The notes: generated by a model not told the origin, from the sequence alone. Counted from the first letter of the stretch, positions 24,737-33,723 are shown. The stretch: DNA of 64,000 bases from JBAYIE01 sp041665785 (GCA_041665785.1 JBAYIE010000005.1:1-64000), one strand, 5' to 3'. Translations and numbers: made by a program.

Positions 24737-25282
24737 TCATTCATTCCTGATATCTAATTCCATCCTGTACTGATCGTAAATAATAAGAAACCATGCTGTG
24801 AATTGTTCTGGGTTCTGGTTTAATTCATTTTGCAATTGTTCAGGTCCGATCCAACGGTAGGCATCTGCTTCCAACGGATTGAGCAAAGGGATTCGGTTGG
24901 TGATGCCGGTATATACAAAATCAAGTTCGTGTTCACTCAATCCATTATCGAGAAGGGTGTGGTACTGAAACCGGAATTTAAAACTAAGGGTACAATCCAG
25001 TCCCATTTCTTCGCGCAGTCGGCGATTGGCTGCATTGATTGTGGGTTCGCCGGGTCGCGGATGCGAACAACAGGTATTGGTCCACAGGCCTCCCGAATGG
25101 TATTTGTGTCGTGCCCGCCGTTGCAAAAGCAATTGTCCCTGATCGTTGAAAATAAAGACGGAGATGGCGCGGTGGAGCTTAGCCAACCGATGAGCTTTCA
25201 TTTTTTCCATATATCCCAATTCGTTGTTGAATGGATCTACCAAAACCACTTGTTCGGTATGAAATTGCAACGTGATGGACAT
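24737..25282 (-). CDS. idi: Isopentenyl-diphosphate delta-isomerase, type I
   Basis: A 181-residue Nudix-fold enzyme interconverting IPP and DMAPP in isoprenoid synthesis. Visible: HRAISVFIFNDQGQLLLQRRA, the conserved cysteine segment GLWTNTCCSHPRPGE (active-site Cys), and the Nudix-like AANRRLREEMGLDC. It starts where the upstream gene stops (TAATG), so it is translationally coupled at the end of the crtI-crtB-unknown-idi operon. Here it would raise DMAPP supply for carotenoid synthesis. Confidence 0.95.
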   Translation of the reverse strand: MSITLQFHTEQVVLVDPFNNELGYMEKMKAHRLAKLHRAISVFIFNDQGQLLLQRRARHKYHSGGLWTNTCCSHPRPGEPTINAANRRLREEMGLDCTLSFKFRFQYHTLLDNGLSEHELDFVYTGITNRIPLLNPLEADAYRWIGPEQLQNELNQNPEQFTAWFLIIYDQYRMELDIRNE

Positions 25283-25746
25283 TACTGGCAGGGGTAAAAT
25301 AATTTAGATTCAACGATCATTTGACGAAGGCCTTCATCTTTTATAGTTGACAATGATTTGCAGATACTCCGGTAATCTTCATCCTTGTTTTGATGGTATG
25401 CGAGCAAAGCAGGAATATTCGATTGAATGCAATACCTCAGAAAACGCAACTCCATATTTCCCGGCTCCCGTTGAATGGCTAGTTCGAGCAAAGCTTTACC
25501 GTTTTCGAAATAGTTGAGTTTTGCCATCGGGTTCAAGGTGTGTTTGGCCATGAGTATGGTTGCAGCACCGGTATATCCCAATCGCAGCGGAGTAGAAGAA
25601 CCGGTATATATAATCAGGTGACGTGCGTTGGTTTCCGAATCAACGGCTGTTCGAAATGTGTGACGTATTTCGTTGAGCGTAAGCGCCGGGTTGCCGGATT
25701 CACCAATGGATGCGGTGAACAAATGCAGGGCAAGTAGTACAAGCAT
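25282..25746 (-). CDS. Unknown secreted protein in the carotenoid operon
   Basis: A 154-residue protein with an N-terminal hydrophobic stretch (LVLLALHLFTASIG) likely to be a signal peptide or anchor. The remainder is helical and TPR-like, with KLNYFENGKALLELAIQREPGNMELRFLRYC and a final Cys near the C terminus. No family recognised. It lies between crtB (4 bases away) and idi (1-base overlap), which makes a role in pigment synthesis, assembly or regulation plausible but unproven. Confidence 0.8.
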   Translation of the reverse strand: MLVLLALHLFTASIGESGNPALTLNEIRHTFRTAVDSETNARHLIIYTGSSTPLRLGYTGAATILMAKHTLNPMAKLNYFENGKALLELAIQREPGNMELRFLRYCIQSNIPALLAYHQNKDEDYRSICKSLSTIKDEGLRQMIVESKLFYPCQ

Positions 25747-25750
25747 GATT

Positions 25751-26587
25751 TTATAATAGGTTTAAACTGTGGCGGAGATAGGAACTGAACAGCAGGGAAA
25801 TTTTTTTCTGACCCGACACCCGGATGCGTTCCTGCATAATTCCGTGGGGTGTGGTTTCCGTGATCTTACGCAACAGGTTCCGGTAATAGATATAAGCTAC
25901 ATATACACCAAACCGGGCATCGGCTGGCAATTGCTTTATGCCTTCCAACCCGGTTGCAAAATCACTTTCGATGTCGGCTTCTATTTCCGCTTTGATGGCT
26001 GCATTAAACGTTTGGTTTTGCAGCTGCGGGAAATAGCGCCTTCCCAATTGTTCCGTATCGGCTTTGAAATCGCGCAGAAAATTCACTTTCTGAAATGCCG
26101 ATCCGAGTTTCATGGCTGATGGTTGAAGCTCCTGATAGCGTTCTTCATTTCCATCCACAAAAATTTTCAGGCACATTAATCCCACTACTTCTGCAGAACC
26201 CAGAATATATTCTTCATAAGTCTCCGGAGTATAGCGTTGATCACTCAAATCCATTTCCATGCTGTGCAGAAAAGTATGGATCAGTTTGTGATCGATTTGA
26301 TATTGATTCACGGTTTGCTGAAAACTGTTCAGTACCGGATTGAGGCTGATTCCTTCACGAATGGCAAGCCAGGTATCGGCTGTAAATCGTTCGAGCAGTA
26401 TACGCCGGTTGAAAGAATGAAAGCTGTCTACGATTTCATCGGCCAGCCTTACAAATCCATAAATGGCATGCACAGGATTGCGCATGCGCGGCGATAAAAA
26501 ACGGATGCCCAGCGAAAAGGAAGTGCTGTAGGTGCGGGTAACATTTCTGCTGGTGCGGATCGAAACCTGATCGAATAACTCTTTCAT
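25751..26587 (-). CDS. crtB: Phytoene synthase
   Basis: A 278-residue squalene/phytoene synthase family enzyme that condenses two GGPP molecules to phytoene. Both Asp-rich metal-binding motifs are present: AIYGFVRLADEIVDSF (DEIVD) near residue 45 and FLRDFKADTEQLGRRYFP (DFKAD) near 172. The TYSTSFSLGIRFLSPRMR start is typical of bacterial CrtB. It follows crtI by 11 bases in the same operon and is followed by the unknown gene and idi. GGPP synthase (crtE) is not in the window. Confidence 0.95.
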   Translation of the reverse strand: MKELFDQVSIRTSRNVTRTYSTSFSLGIRFLSPRMRNPVHAIYGFVRLADEIVDSFHSFNRRILLERFTADTWLAIREGISLNPVLNSFQQTVNQYQIDHKLIHTFLHSMEMDLSDQRYTPETYEEYILGSAEVVGLMCLKIFVDGNEERYQELQPSAMKLGSAFQKVNFLRDFKADTEQLGRRYFPQLQNQTFNAAIKAEIEADIESDFATGLEGIKQLPADARFGVYVAYIYYRNLLRKITETTPHGIMQERIRVSGQKKISLLFSSYLRHSLNLL

Positions 26588-26598
26588 GGCAATAGGAT

Positions 26599-28080
26599 TT
26601 AATGGGTTGAATTTTGACAGATGAGGCGGGCCACTACTTTGCCACTGATGATGGCCGGAGGAACTCCCGGACCGGGAACGGTGAGTTGGCCGGTATAATA
26701 GAGGTTGTTTATTTTTTTGCTTTTCATGCGAGGTTTAAAAAGGGCCGTTTGTCTGAGGGTATTGGCTAATCCGTATGCATTGCCTTTGAATGCGTTGTAA
26801 TCGCGCGTGAAATCGTTCATGGCATAGGATCGTTTGAACAATATATGTGGTGCAATGGCTTGTCCGGTTCTTTGTTCGAGTCGTTGCAACAGCATATCGA
26901 AATAGCGTTCGCGCATGGATTCCGAGTCTGGTAATCCGGGAGCCACCGGCATCAGAAGAAACAAGTTTTCGCATCCTTGCGGCATTACCGATGGATCAGT
27001 TTTACCGGGCAACGAAGCATAAAACAAAGGGTGAGATGGCCATTGCGGATTGCTGTATATATCGGCTGCATGCCGGTTAAAATCCGCATCAAAAAACAGG
27101 TTGTGATGCTGAAGGTTTTGCAAAGGTTTATTCACCCCGACATAATACAACAGGCAGGAGGGTGCCATTTTGCGCGACTCCCAATAACGGGGTGAGTATG
27201 CCCGATCCTTTTCGTCGAGCAAATGTTGATCGATATGATGATAATCGGCAGCTCCCACCACATAATCGGCTTCCAGTGTCTCGCCATTTTCCAGATGCAC
27301 ACGATACACTTTTCCATGGCGTGTTTCGATGCGTTTTACTTCCGTATTCAAACGGATTTTTACACCCTGTTCCTCTGCAATCTGAACAAACGCGTGGATG
27401 ATGTTGAACATACCGCCCATGGGATACCATGTACCAAGACTCAGGTCGGCGTAATTCATCAGACTGTACAAGGCCGGTGTATTGGCAGGCGTGGCACCCA
27501 GAAATAAGACCGGGAATTCGAGCAATTCGATTAAAAAGGGATGGCGCACGAACCGCCGGATATGTTTTTTCATGGAGGTAAACACATCGAGGTGCAACAA
27601 ACCCTTCAGCAGGCGTGCGTCCAGAAATTCGGTTAAGTTCAACCCGGGCTTATGCACCAGGTGGCGCATACCGGTATCGTATTTGAATTGCGCTTCGGCT
27701 AAAAATTTTCGAAGTCCTGCGGATGAACCGGGTTCGTAATGTTCAAACAATTTTTCGAGCGCATCCATGTGTGCCGGAACATCAACTGCCTCACCCGATT
27801 TGTCGAAAATGCGATAGGATGGATCAAGGCGTTTGAGGGTATAAAAATCGGAAGCGGTATGCGCAAAGTCGTTGTAGAATTGTTCGAATATTTCAGGCAT
27901 CCAGTACCAACTCGGACCCATATCAAACGTGAATCCCTGGTATTCATATTTTCGCGCACGCCCGCCGGCCTGATCATTTTTTTCGAGAACCGTTACTTCC
28001 ATTCCGGCTTTGGCCAAATAAGCAGAGGCCGATAAGCCAGCTATGCCCGAACCAATAACCACTACTTTCATCTTTTGCAT
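26599..28080 (-). CDS. crtI: Phytoene desaturase
   Basis: About 493 residues of an FAD-dependent CrtI-type desaturase. The dinucleotide motif VVIGSGIAGLSASAYLAKAG is followed by EKNDQAGGRARKYEYQGFTFDMGPSWYWMPE, and the C-terminal CrtI signature NLYYTGQLTVPGPGVPPAIISGKVVA is intact. It introduces double bonds into phytoene to give lycopene. Starts at 28080 (MQKMKVVV) and 28071 are both plausible; the longer frame to 28104 runs through a palindrome and is less likely. It is the first gene of the minus-strand arm, diverging from crtZ. Confidence 0.95.
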   Translation of the reverse strand: MQKMKVVVIGSGIAGLSASAYLAKAGMEVTVLEKNDQAGGRARKYEYQGFTFDMGPSWYWMPEIFEQFYNDFAHTASDFYTLKRLDPSYRIFDKSGEAVDVPAHMDALEKLFEHYEPGSSAGLRKFLAEAQFKYDTGMRHLVHKPGLNLTEFLDARLLKGLLHLDVFTSMKKHIRRFVRHPFLIELLEFPVLFLGATPANTPALYSLMNYADLSLGTWYPMGGMFNIIHAFVQIAEEQGVKIRLNTEVKRIETRHGKVYRVHLENGETLEADYVVGAADYHHIDQHLLDEKDRAYSPRYWESRKMAPSCLLYYVGVNKPLQNLQHHNLFFDADFNRHAADIYSNPQWPSHPLFYASLPGKTDPSVMPQGCENLFLLMPVAPGLPDSESMRERYFDMLLQRLEQRTGQAIAPHILFKRSYAMNDFTRDYNAFKGNAYGLANTLRQTALFKPRMKSKKINNLYYTGQLTVPGPGVPPAIISGKVVARLICQNSTH

Positions 28081-28084
28081 ACCG

Positions 28085-28133
28085 GGTTCAACAAACACTT
28101 GCACGGAATGTTTGTTTAACCAAGGTTCAACAA
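28085..28133. promoter_or_regulatory. Overlapping palindromes in the crtI/crtZ divergent control region
   Basis: TTGTTTAACC (28112-28121) and GGTTCAACAA (28124-28133) are near-perfect inverted repeats separated by two bases (one mismatch). A third half-site GGTTCAACAAACA lies at 28085-28097. AACAAACA (28090-28097) is also perfectly complementary to TGTTTGTT (28109-28116). The cluster sits at the upstream edge of crtI and about 57 bases before crtZ. It looks like a cooperative operator; the regulator gene is not in this window. Binding is inference. Confidence 0.55.
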
Positions 28134-28189
28134 AAACAGAATCAGGCAGTTAAAAACCATCTCCTGCATTTTGTGTTTATGGATTAAGT

Positions 28190-28636
28190 ATGATCGAATT
28201 TGCCATAACTGTTTTTACTTTTATCCTGATGGAAGGCGTTGCCTGGTTTGCACATAAGTATATCATGCATGGATTTTTGTGGAGCCTGCACCGCGATCAT
28301 CACCAACCCGGCGAAGGATTTTTTGAAAGGAATGATTTCTTTTTTTTGATTTTCGCCATTCCGGCAGTAATGTGTTTCATAGCAGGAATGAACAACCTCT
28401 ATTTTTTTGCGGTTGGTTTGGGTATTGCGTTATATGGACTGGGATATTTTACGGTACACGATATCATCATCCATCAACGGTTCAGGATGTTGCGTCGTTG
28501 GAACAACCGTTATGTTACCGGAATTCGCCGGGCACACAAAATGCATCACAAGCATTTGGGTAAACACGAAGGCGAAAATTTCGGAATGCTACTGGTTCCC
28601 ATGAAATATTTTAAATTAAACAAAACGTTGGAATGA
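28190..28636 (+). CDS. crtZ: Beta-carotene hydroxylase
   Basis: A 148-residue membrane di-iron hydroxylase of the fatty-acid hydroxylase superfamily that hydroxylates beta-ionone rings toward zeaxanthin. The His clusters are all present: AHKYIMHGFLWSLHRDHHQPGEG, FTVHDIIIHQRF, and RRAHKMHHKHLGKHEGENFG. Several membrane helices separate them (about 1-18, 48-70 and 75-95). It is the first gene of the plus-strand arm and overlaps the cyclase gene by 4 bases (ATGA). Confidence 0.95.
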   Translation: MIEFAITVFTFILMEGVAWFAHKYIMHGFLWSLHRDHHQPGEGFFERNDFFFLIFAIPAVMCFIAGMNNLYFFAVGLGIALYGLGYFTVHDIIIHQRFRMLRRWNNRYVTGIRRAHKMHHKHLGKHEGENFGMLLVPMKYFKLNKTLE

Positions 28637-29340
28637 GTTTCTATGCCATTGTACTTTTTTGGGCTGTGTTGGTTCCTGTAGTGTTCAGTTTCAACCGGAG
28701 AATTGGTTATTACAGGAAATTTAAATCTCTGGCCGCAGGCATCAGTATTACAGCATTGTTGCTGATCGCAACGGATGCGTTGTTTGTGCAATCAGGTGTG
28801 TGGGGTTTCAATGCAGATTATGTTTGGCCTCTACGGTTCCTGCACTTACCCCTGGAAGAATGGTTGTTTTTTGTGGCCATACCCTACGCGAGTATTTTTA
28901 TTTACGAGAGTCTGAGAATATTGTTGCCACCCATTACTTATGGCAAATGGATGCAACGTCTAACGTGGGCACTTGCCATTCTGTGCATGCTAACTGCATT
29001 GACGAATCCGTTCAGATTATATACTTTTTGGGCAAGCAGTATTGCAGCAGTTTTACTCGTGTGGCATGCTTTGTTTAAGAAAGCATGGATGGGGAATTTC
29101 TGGCTGGCATTCGGTGTTCACCTGATTCCATTTCTTGTGGTCAACGGACTCTTGACCGGTATGGCAACAGAGCATCCGGTGGTATGGTACAATCCGGAAG
29201 AGAACCTGGGGTTACGTATCTTTACCATCCCTGTGGAAGATCTGGTATATGCCTTGATTATGTTACTTGTACCAGTATCAATAATCGAAAGCATTGAGGC
29301 AAAGAAAAATACATTTAAGGAGAGTATGTTGTTTGTGTAA
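28633..29340 (+). CDS. crtYcd: Lycopene cyclase, CrtYcd heterodimer-type fused form
   Basis: A 235-residue multi-spanning protein with two lycopene cyclase domain repeats. Each repeat holds the acidic membrane motif: LHLPLEEWLFFVAIPYASIF near residue 70 and FTIPVEDLVYALIMLLVPVS near residue 197. This is the fused form of the CrtYc/CrtYd subunits, as in Bacteroidetes and archaea, unrelated to plant-type CrtY. It closes both ends of lycopene to beta-carotene before CrtZ acts. Start ATG at 28633 overlaps the crtZ stop. Confidence 0.93.
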   Translation: MSFYAIVLFWAVLVPVVFSFNRRIGYYRKFKSLAAGISITALLLIATDALFVQSGVWGFNADYVWPLRFLHLPLEEWLFFVAIPYASIFIYESLRILLPPITYGKWMQRLTWALAILCMLTALTNPFRLYTFWASSIAAVLLVWHALFKKAWMGNFWLAFGVHLIPFLVVNGLLTGMATEHPVVWYNPEENLGLRIFTIPVEDLVYALIMLLVPVSIIESIEAKKNTFKESMLFV

Positions 29341-29398
29341 TTTGAAAGAGAAATACAATGAACATTTGAAAAGGTGATCGAGTGGCAAAGGGGAGAAC

Positions 29399-29420
29399 CC
29401 ACGCGAAGGGATTCGCGCGG
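29399..29420. other. GC-rich hairpin between convergent genes
   Basis: CGCGAA (29402-29407) and TTCGCG (29412-29417) form a perfect stem around a GGGA loop, extended on both sides with one mismatch by CC and GG. No T-run follows, so this is not a clear intrinsic terminator, but its place between the 3' ends of crtYcd and the MBL gene fits an end-of-transcript structure. Confidence 0.4.
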
Positions 29421-29497
29421 TAACAGGGGAGAAATCAAAAATTAAATCAATTGCAAAAACGCTATTTCTTCTGGCAATGATTTGAATAAACAATAAT

Positions 29498-30886
29498 TCA
29501 ATGTCCCGTCTGCCCACTCACCATCTCTAGCTTCATGTTTTTTATTTTAGCAAATCCTCCCTGCACATTCTTCACACGTTGAAATCCTTTTGATTTCAAG
29601 AATGATGCAGCAATCATAGAGCGGTAGCCTCCGGCGCAATGCACCAGGTATTCCCCGTCTTTGTCGAGTTGTGTATAGTTTTTGTTGATGTCGCCAAGCG
29701 CAACATGGGTGGCTTTTTTCAAATGCATTTCATCCCATTCTCCGGGACGGCGTACATCCAGAATCTGGATATCGGTATGTTTGGCATCGAGTTCAAATTC
29801 TTCTTCATCTACGGTGATCACCATATCGTAACGCTTACCGGCATCGAGCCAGGTTTGAAAACCACCTTTCAGGTATCCTTGAATTTTATCAAAACCAACA
29901 CGGGTTAAACGTTCTACGCTCTCCTGTTCTTTACCGGGTTCGGCTACAATTGCAACGGGTTGAGCAATATCAAGCAGGGTTGCAGCCCAAATGGCATATT
30001 GTCCGTTGAGTCCGAAATTGATGGAACCGGGAACAAATCCCAGTTCGAATACTTCCGGATTGCGCGTGTCGATTATAACAACTGATTGTGTTTTTAAATC
30101 TTCAAAAGACTGAAGATCCAATGGAGTCAATCCTTGCTTCAATACTTCTTCCATGGATGCATATCCTTGCTTGTTCAGTTGGGCATCTTTAAAAAAGTAA
30201 GCAGGTGCAGGTTGTATGCCATCGGTTAACGTTTGGATAAAAAGGTCTTTCGACATGGGTTGCAAAGCATAGTTTGTTTGCTTTTGCTGGCCCATGGTAG
30301 AAAAGGTTTCTTTACCGATATTCTTTCCGCAAGCCGATCCGGCTCCATGTGCAGGATAAACCAAAACTTCGTCGGCCAGCGGCATTAATTGATGATGCAG
30401 CGAATCGTACATCATGCCGGCCAGTTCTTCTTTGGTCATGACCCCATCGAGCAAATCAGGACGACCTACATCGCCCACAAACAGGGTATCTCCGGTAAAA
30501 ACAGCGTGGTCTTTTCCGTTTTCGTCTTTCAGCAAAAAGCAACTCGACTCGGGGGTATGCCCCGGAGTGTGCAGAACCTGAATGGAAATTTTTCCCAGTT
30601 TAAGCACTTCTTTATCGGATGCCACATGGACCGGATAGGATGTTACGGTTGTGGGACCGTATACAATTTGCGCACCTGTTTTTTTAGCCAGATCAATATG
30701 TCCGCTTACGAAATCGGCATGGAAATGGGTTTCAAAGATGTATTTGATTTTCGCTCCACGGCTTTCGGCCATTTTTACGTAGGTGTCGTAATCGCGCAGG
30801 GGATCAACGATGGCAGCTTCGCCTTCCGATTCAATATAGTAAGCAGCCTGGGCCAGGCAATTGGTATAGAGTTGTTGTATATGCAT
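29498..30886 (-). CDS. CstB-like MBL-fold persulfide dioxygenase fused to two rhodanese domains
   Basis: About 462 residues. An N-terminal metallo-beta-lactamase fold carries iron ligands in ETHFHADFVSGH, HTPGHTPESSCF and FTGDTLFVGDVGRPD, the pattern of persulfide dioxygenases (ETHE1). A first rhodanese domain (VVIIDTRNPEVFELGFVPGSINFG) has no catalytic Cys (AEPGKE in its place). A second, ILDVRRPGEWDEMHLKKA, has the active-site loop VHCAGGYRSMIA. This order (dioxygenase, pseudo-rhodanese, active rhodanese) matches CstB of Staphylococcus, which oxidises low-molecular-weight persulfides and makes thiosulfate. ATG at 30886 follows pheT by 17 bases; a longer frame reaches 30907 inside pheT. Confidence 0.85.
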   Translation of the reverse strand: MHIQQLYTNCLAQAAYYIESEGEAAIVDPLRDYDTYVKMAESRGAKIKYIFETHFHADFVSGHIDLAKKTGAQIVYGPTTVTSYPVHVASDKEVLKLGKISIQVLHTPGHTPESSCFLLKDENGKDHAVFTGDTLFVGDVGRPDLLDGVMTKEELAGMMYDSLHHQLMPLADEVLVYPAHGAGSACGKNIGKETFSTMGQQKQTNYALQPMSKDLFIQTLTDGIQPAPAYFFKDAQLNKQGYASMEEVLKQGLTPLDLQSFEDLKTQSVVIIDTRNPEVFELGFVPGSINFGLNGQYAIWAATLLDIAQPVAIVAEPGKEQESVERLTRVGFDKIQGYLKGGFQTWLDAGKRYDMVITVDEEEFELDAKHTDIQILDVRRPGEWDEMHLKKATHVALGDINKNYTQLDKDGEYLVHCAGGYRSMIAASFLKSKGFQRVKNVQGGFAKIKNMKLEMVSGQTGH

Positions 30887-30903
30887 GTTATTGGTGGTTT
30901 GGA

Positions 30904-33312
30904 TCAACTGCGCAGCACAGCTCCAAGTTCTTTTTCGAATTGATGCACCAGTTTGTTCATCACTGTTTCAATTTCTTTATCGGTTAATGTTTTGGTATCG
31001 TCCTGCAAGTGAAAACTGATGGCGTAAGATTTCTTTCCTTTTTCAATTTTATCTCCTTCATAAACATCGAATACATCGATTTGTTTAAGCAGTTTGGTTT
31101 CTGTTTTTCGGGCAATGCGTTCGAGATCCATATACCGTACTGATTTATCGAGCAGCAAGGCCAGATCACGGCGTACCATGGGGTAAGCACTTACCATTTC
31201 AGGTTCGAATTTTTGCTGCTGTGCCAGTTCTTTCAGCGGACTCCACAACAAATCGGCCACCATGACCGGTTGATCGATATCGAATTTTTTCAGCAGGTTA
31301 TTGTTCACCAACCCAAACGCACCCATTACTTTTCCTTTGCATACGATTTGGGTGTAATGGGTCAGCTCAGTTGAATTGCCATCGTATTGAAACGTATATT
31401 TTACGATTCCGGCTTTTTGTAAAAATTGTTCTACCGTTGATTTCAATTGATAGTACGAGGATGGACGTTGCGGAGCAATCCAGGATTCGGGCGCTATTTG
31501 TCCGGTGAGGTACAGGGCAAAATGCGGAGTCTCTACAAAACCTTTTTCCGATTGGGTATAGGTATATCCAAATTCGAAAGCTCGGATATCGCTAACGCGA
31601 CGATTTCGGTTGTATTGAATCATTTCGAGTCCGTTGAATAGCATGTTCATGCGCATGATATCCAATTCTGAACTCAGGGGATTTAACAAACGAACGGCGT
31701 CTTTGCTTTGTTCTTCGGAATAGTATGCCGACTGAGTAAGCGAGTTGCTCATCATTTCTACAAAGCCCGCATGCGCCAGAAAATTGGCCAGTTTGTTGCG
31801 CAATCGAAATGCATCTTCATCTGCCGATTTAGTGAGCGTAGATTTTAATTGTGTGGGAATTGCAATTTTATTCAGGCCATAAATACGCAGAATCTCTTCA
31901 GCAATATCGGCTTCGCGTTTCACATCGGAACGGTAAGCCGGAATGGTTAAGAGGTACAGATCGTCTGATTTTTTTTCGATATGGATGTCGAGTCGGGTTA
32001 AGATCTGCAATATTTCCTGCAGATCAATTTCCTGTCCGATCAGATTGTATAAACGTTGAACGGAGAACTTAACCTGAGCATCATGAACCGGTTCGGGATA
32101 TAGATCAACCACGTTGGAAGCAAGACTCCCTCCGGCAATTTCGAGAATGATGCCACATACCCGTTCCAAAGCGGCGAGGGTAATCTGAGGATCTGTACCG
32201 CGCTCGTAACGGTACGAAGCATCGGTGCTCAAACCGTGAAACTTGGCGGTTCGCCGGATTGAAGCCGCATCGAAGTATGCACTTTCGATAAAAATAGTTT
32301 TCGTGTTTTCGGTGATGCCCGATTCCAGTTCGCCAAATACACCTGCCAATGCCAACGGTTTTTCGGCATCACAAATCATGCACTCGTTTCCATTCAGGGT
32401 ACGTTCTGTTTTATCAAGGGTGATAAATTTAGAACCTGCCTTTGCTTTTTTTATTTGAATTTTTGAACCTTTAATTTTATCGGCATCGAAGGCATGCAAG
32501 GGTTGCCCCAATTCGTGTAATACATAATTGGTAGCATCCACAATATTGTTGATGGAACCAATTCCAATGGCTGCCAGTTTATTTTTGAGCCAGTCGGGTG
32601 ACGCTTTTACGGTTACGCCTGAAACTACAATACCTGAGTAACGTTTGCAACCTTCGGTATCTGATAATTCAACTGCGAGGACAGGTAATTGATCTGCACT
32701 TTTTAATGCATCGCTTGCGGGCAGGGTGATTTCAATTCCTGTCAGTGCTTTCAAATCGCGGGCCACACCCAGGTGGGAAGCAGCATCCCCGCGATTGGCT
32801 GTTAACCCGATTTCGAGTACCGTATCTGAATAAACCGGAATATAGCGCGAAGCCGGAGCACCGGTTTCGTACTCAGCAGGCAATACCATGATGCCGGCAT
32901 GGCTGTTTCCGAGTCCCAGTTCATCTTCGGCGCAAATCATTCCTTCGCTTACTTCACCCCGGATTTTCGATTTTTTGATTTCGAAAGGTTCGCCTGTAGT
33001 TGGATAAAGTTTAGCGCCTACGGTTGCCACCAGTACTTTTTGTCCGGCCTCTACATTGGGCGCACCGCATACAATGCTCAAAGGTGTATCGGTTCCAACG
33101 CTCACTGTGGTAAGACTTAATTTATCGGCATTGGGATGTTTGATGCAGGTGAGCACTTCGCCAATCACAATTCCTTCCAGGCCTCCCTGAACTGATGCAT
33201 AAGCTTCAATGCCTTCCACTTCCAGTCCGCAGCCGGTGAGCAATGCAGCCGTTTCTTCCGGATTGGTTTGCAGGTTAATCAGTTCGCGGAGCCATTGGTA
33301 GGAGATCTTCAT
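30904..33312 (-). CDS. pheT: Phenylalanine-tRNA ligase beta subunit
   Basis: An 802-residue beta subunit of the alpha2-beta2 phenylalanyl-tRNA synthetase. Domains: N-terminal KISYQWLRELINL; EMAP-like tRNA-binding domain (GLEGIVIGEVLTCIKHPNADKLSLTTVSVG, about 45-155); B3/B4 editing domain (RYSGIVVSGV, ...NNIVDATNYVLHELGQPLHAFDADK); B5 domain (RSDVKREADIAEEILRIYGLNKI); core-like region; and C-terminal FDX-ACB anticodon-binding domain (PMVRRDLALLLDKSVRYMDLERIA). Length is normal. The alpha subunit gene pheS is not adjacent. The MBL gene follows. Confidence 0.96.
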   Translation of the reverse strand: MKISYQWLRELINLQTNPEETAALLTGCGLEVEGIEAYASVQGGLEGIVIGEVLTCIKHPNADKLSLTTVSVGTDTPLSIVCGAPNVEAGQKVLVATVGAKLYPTTGEPFEIKKSKIRGEVSEGMICAEDELGLGNSHAGIMVLPAEYETGAPASRYIPVYSDTVLEIGLTANRGDAASHLGVARDLKALTGIEITLPASDALKSADQLPVLAVELSDTEGCKRYSGIVVSGVTVKASPDWLKNKLAAIGIGSINNIVDATNYVLHELGQPLHAFDADKIKGSKIQIKKAKAGSKFITLDKTERTLNGNECMICDAEKPLALAGVFGELESGITENTKTIFIESAYFDAASIRRTAKFHGLSTDASYRYERGTDPQITLAALERVCGIILEIAGGSLASNVVDLYPEPVHDAQVKFSVQRLYNLIGQEIDLQEILQILTRLDIHIEKKSDDLYLLTIPAYRSDVKREADIAEEILRIYGLNKIAIPTQLKSTLTKSADEDAFRLRNKLANFLAHAGFVEMMSNSLTQSAYYSEEQSKDAVRLLNPLSSELDIMRMNMLFNGLEMIQYNRNRRVSDIRAFEFGYTYTQSEKGFVETPHFALYLTGQIAPESWIAPQRPSSYYQLKSTVEQFLQKAGIVKYTFQYDGNSTELTHYTQIVCKGKVMGAFGLVNNNLLKKFDIDQPVMVADLLWSPLKELAQQQKFEPEMVSAYPMVRRDLALLLDKSVRYMDLERIARKTETKLLKQIDVFDVYEGDKIEKGKKSYAISFHLQDDTKTLTDKEIETVMNKLVHQFEKELGAVLRS

Positions 33313-33447
33313 GTCGTGAATATATAAGCAGCGAAAATAAGGAATTAGGGTTTGTAGGATGGAGAAATTCGTTTTTTAGTTTGCAGGTTTTGTTCATATT
33401 ACGATGCGTGTGAATTGCATTACTCTCTTTGATAATTAATGTTTTGG

Positions 33448-33603
33448 GGCTGCCCATGAAGGATGCGCGATGGAAAGCTGCGTTAATATTTCAATCCTGT
33501 GCGCTTACCTTCATGGTCGGGCTCTTCGTTGCAAGTCCTCGCTGCGCTCCGGGCTTTCCCCATAAAGGATGCGCAAGCTTACCTTTAGGGCGATCCCTCA
33601 GCC
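33448..33603 (+). repeat. Dispersed structured intergenic element, copy B
   Basis: Copy B lies in the 440-base gap between pheT and the FecA-like receptor. Outer stem GGCTG (33448-33452) pairs with CAGCC (33599-33603), a third sequence variant of the stem. Hairpin 1: CCATGAAGG (33454-33462) with CCTTCATGG (33508-33516). Linker GTCGGGCTCTTCGTTGCAA is followed by TCCTCGCTGCGCTCCGGGC, shared with copy C, then a weaker arm pair and tail GATCCCT. The remainder of the gap up to 33700 holds no gene I can support. Confidence 0.8.
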
Positions 33604-33700
33604 TCCTGCCGGAATGCACAACATAAAAATCAGGCATCTTTTCTTCTGTTATTTCAAAACCAGGATTTGTTTTAAATCTGATAAATATCAGGTTAATTTT

Positions 33701-33713
33701 ATTTAGACTAAAT
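33701..33713. promoter_or_regulatory. Metalloregulator-like palindrome over the receptor promoter
   Basis: ATTTAGACTAAAT is a perfect 13-base palindrome around a central A. It lies between the presumed -33 region and the -7 box (33724-33731) of the FecA-like receptor gene. The half-site TTTAG recalls DtxR-type or Fur-type operators, so iron-dependent repression is plausible. Regulator identity is inference. Confidence 0.55.
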
Positions 33714-33723
33714 ACAAATAACA

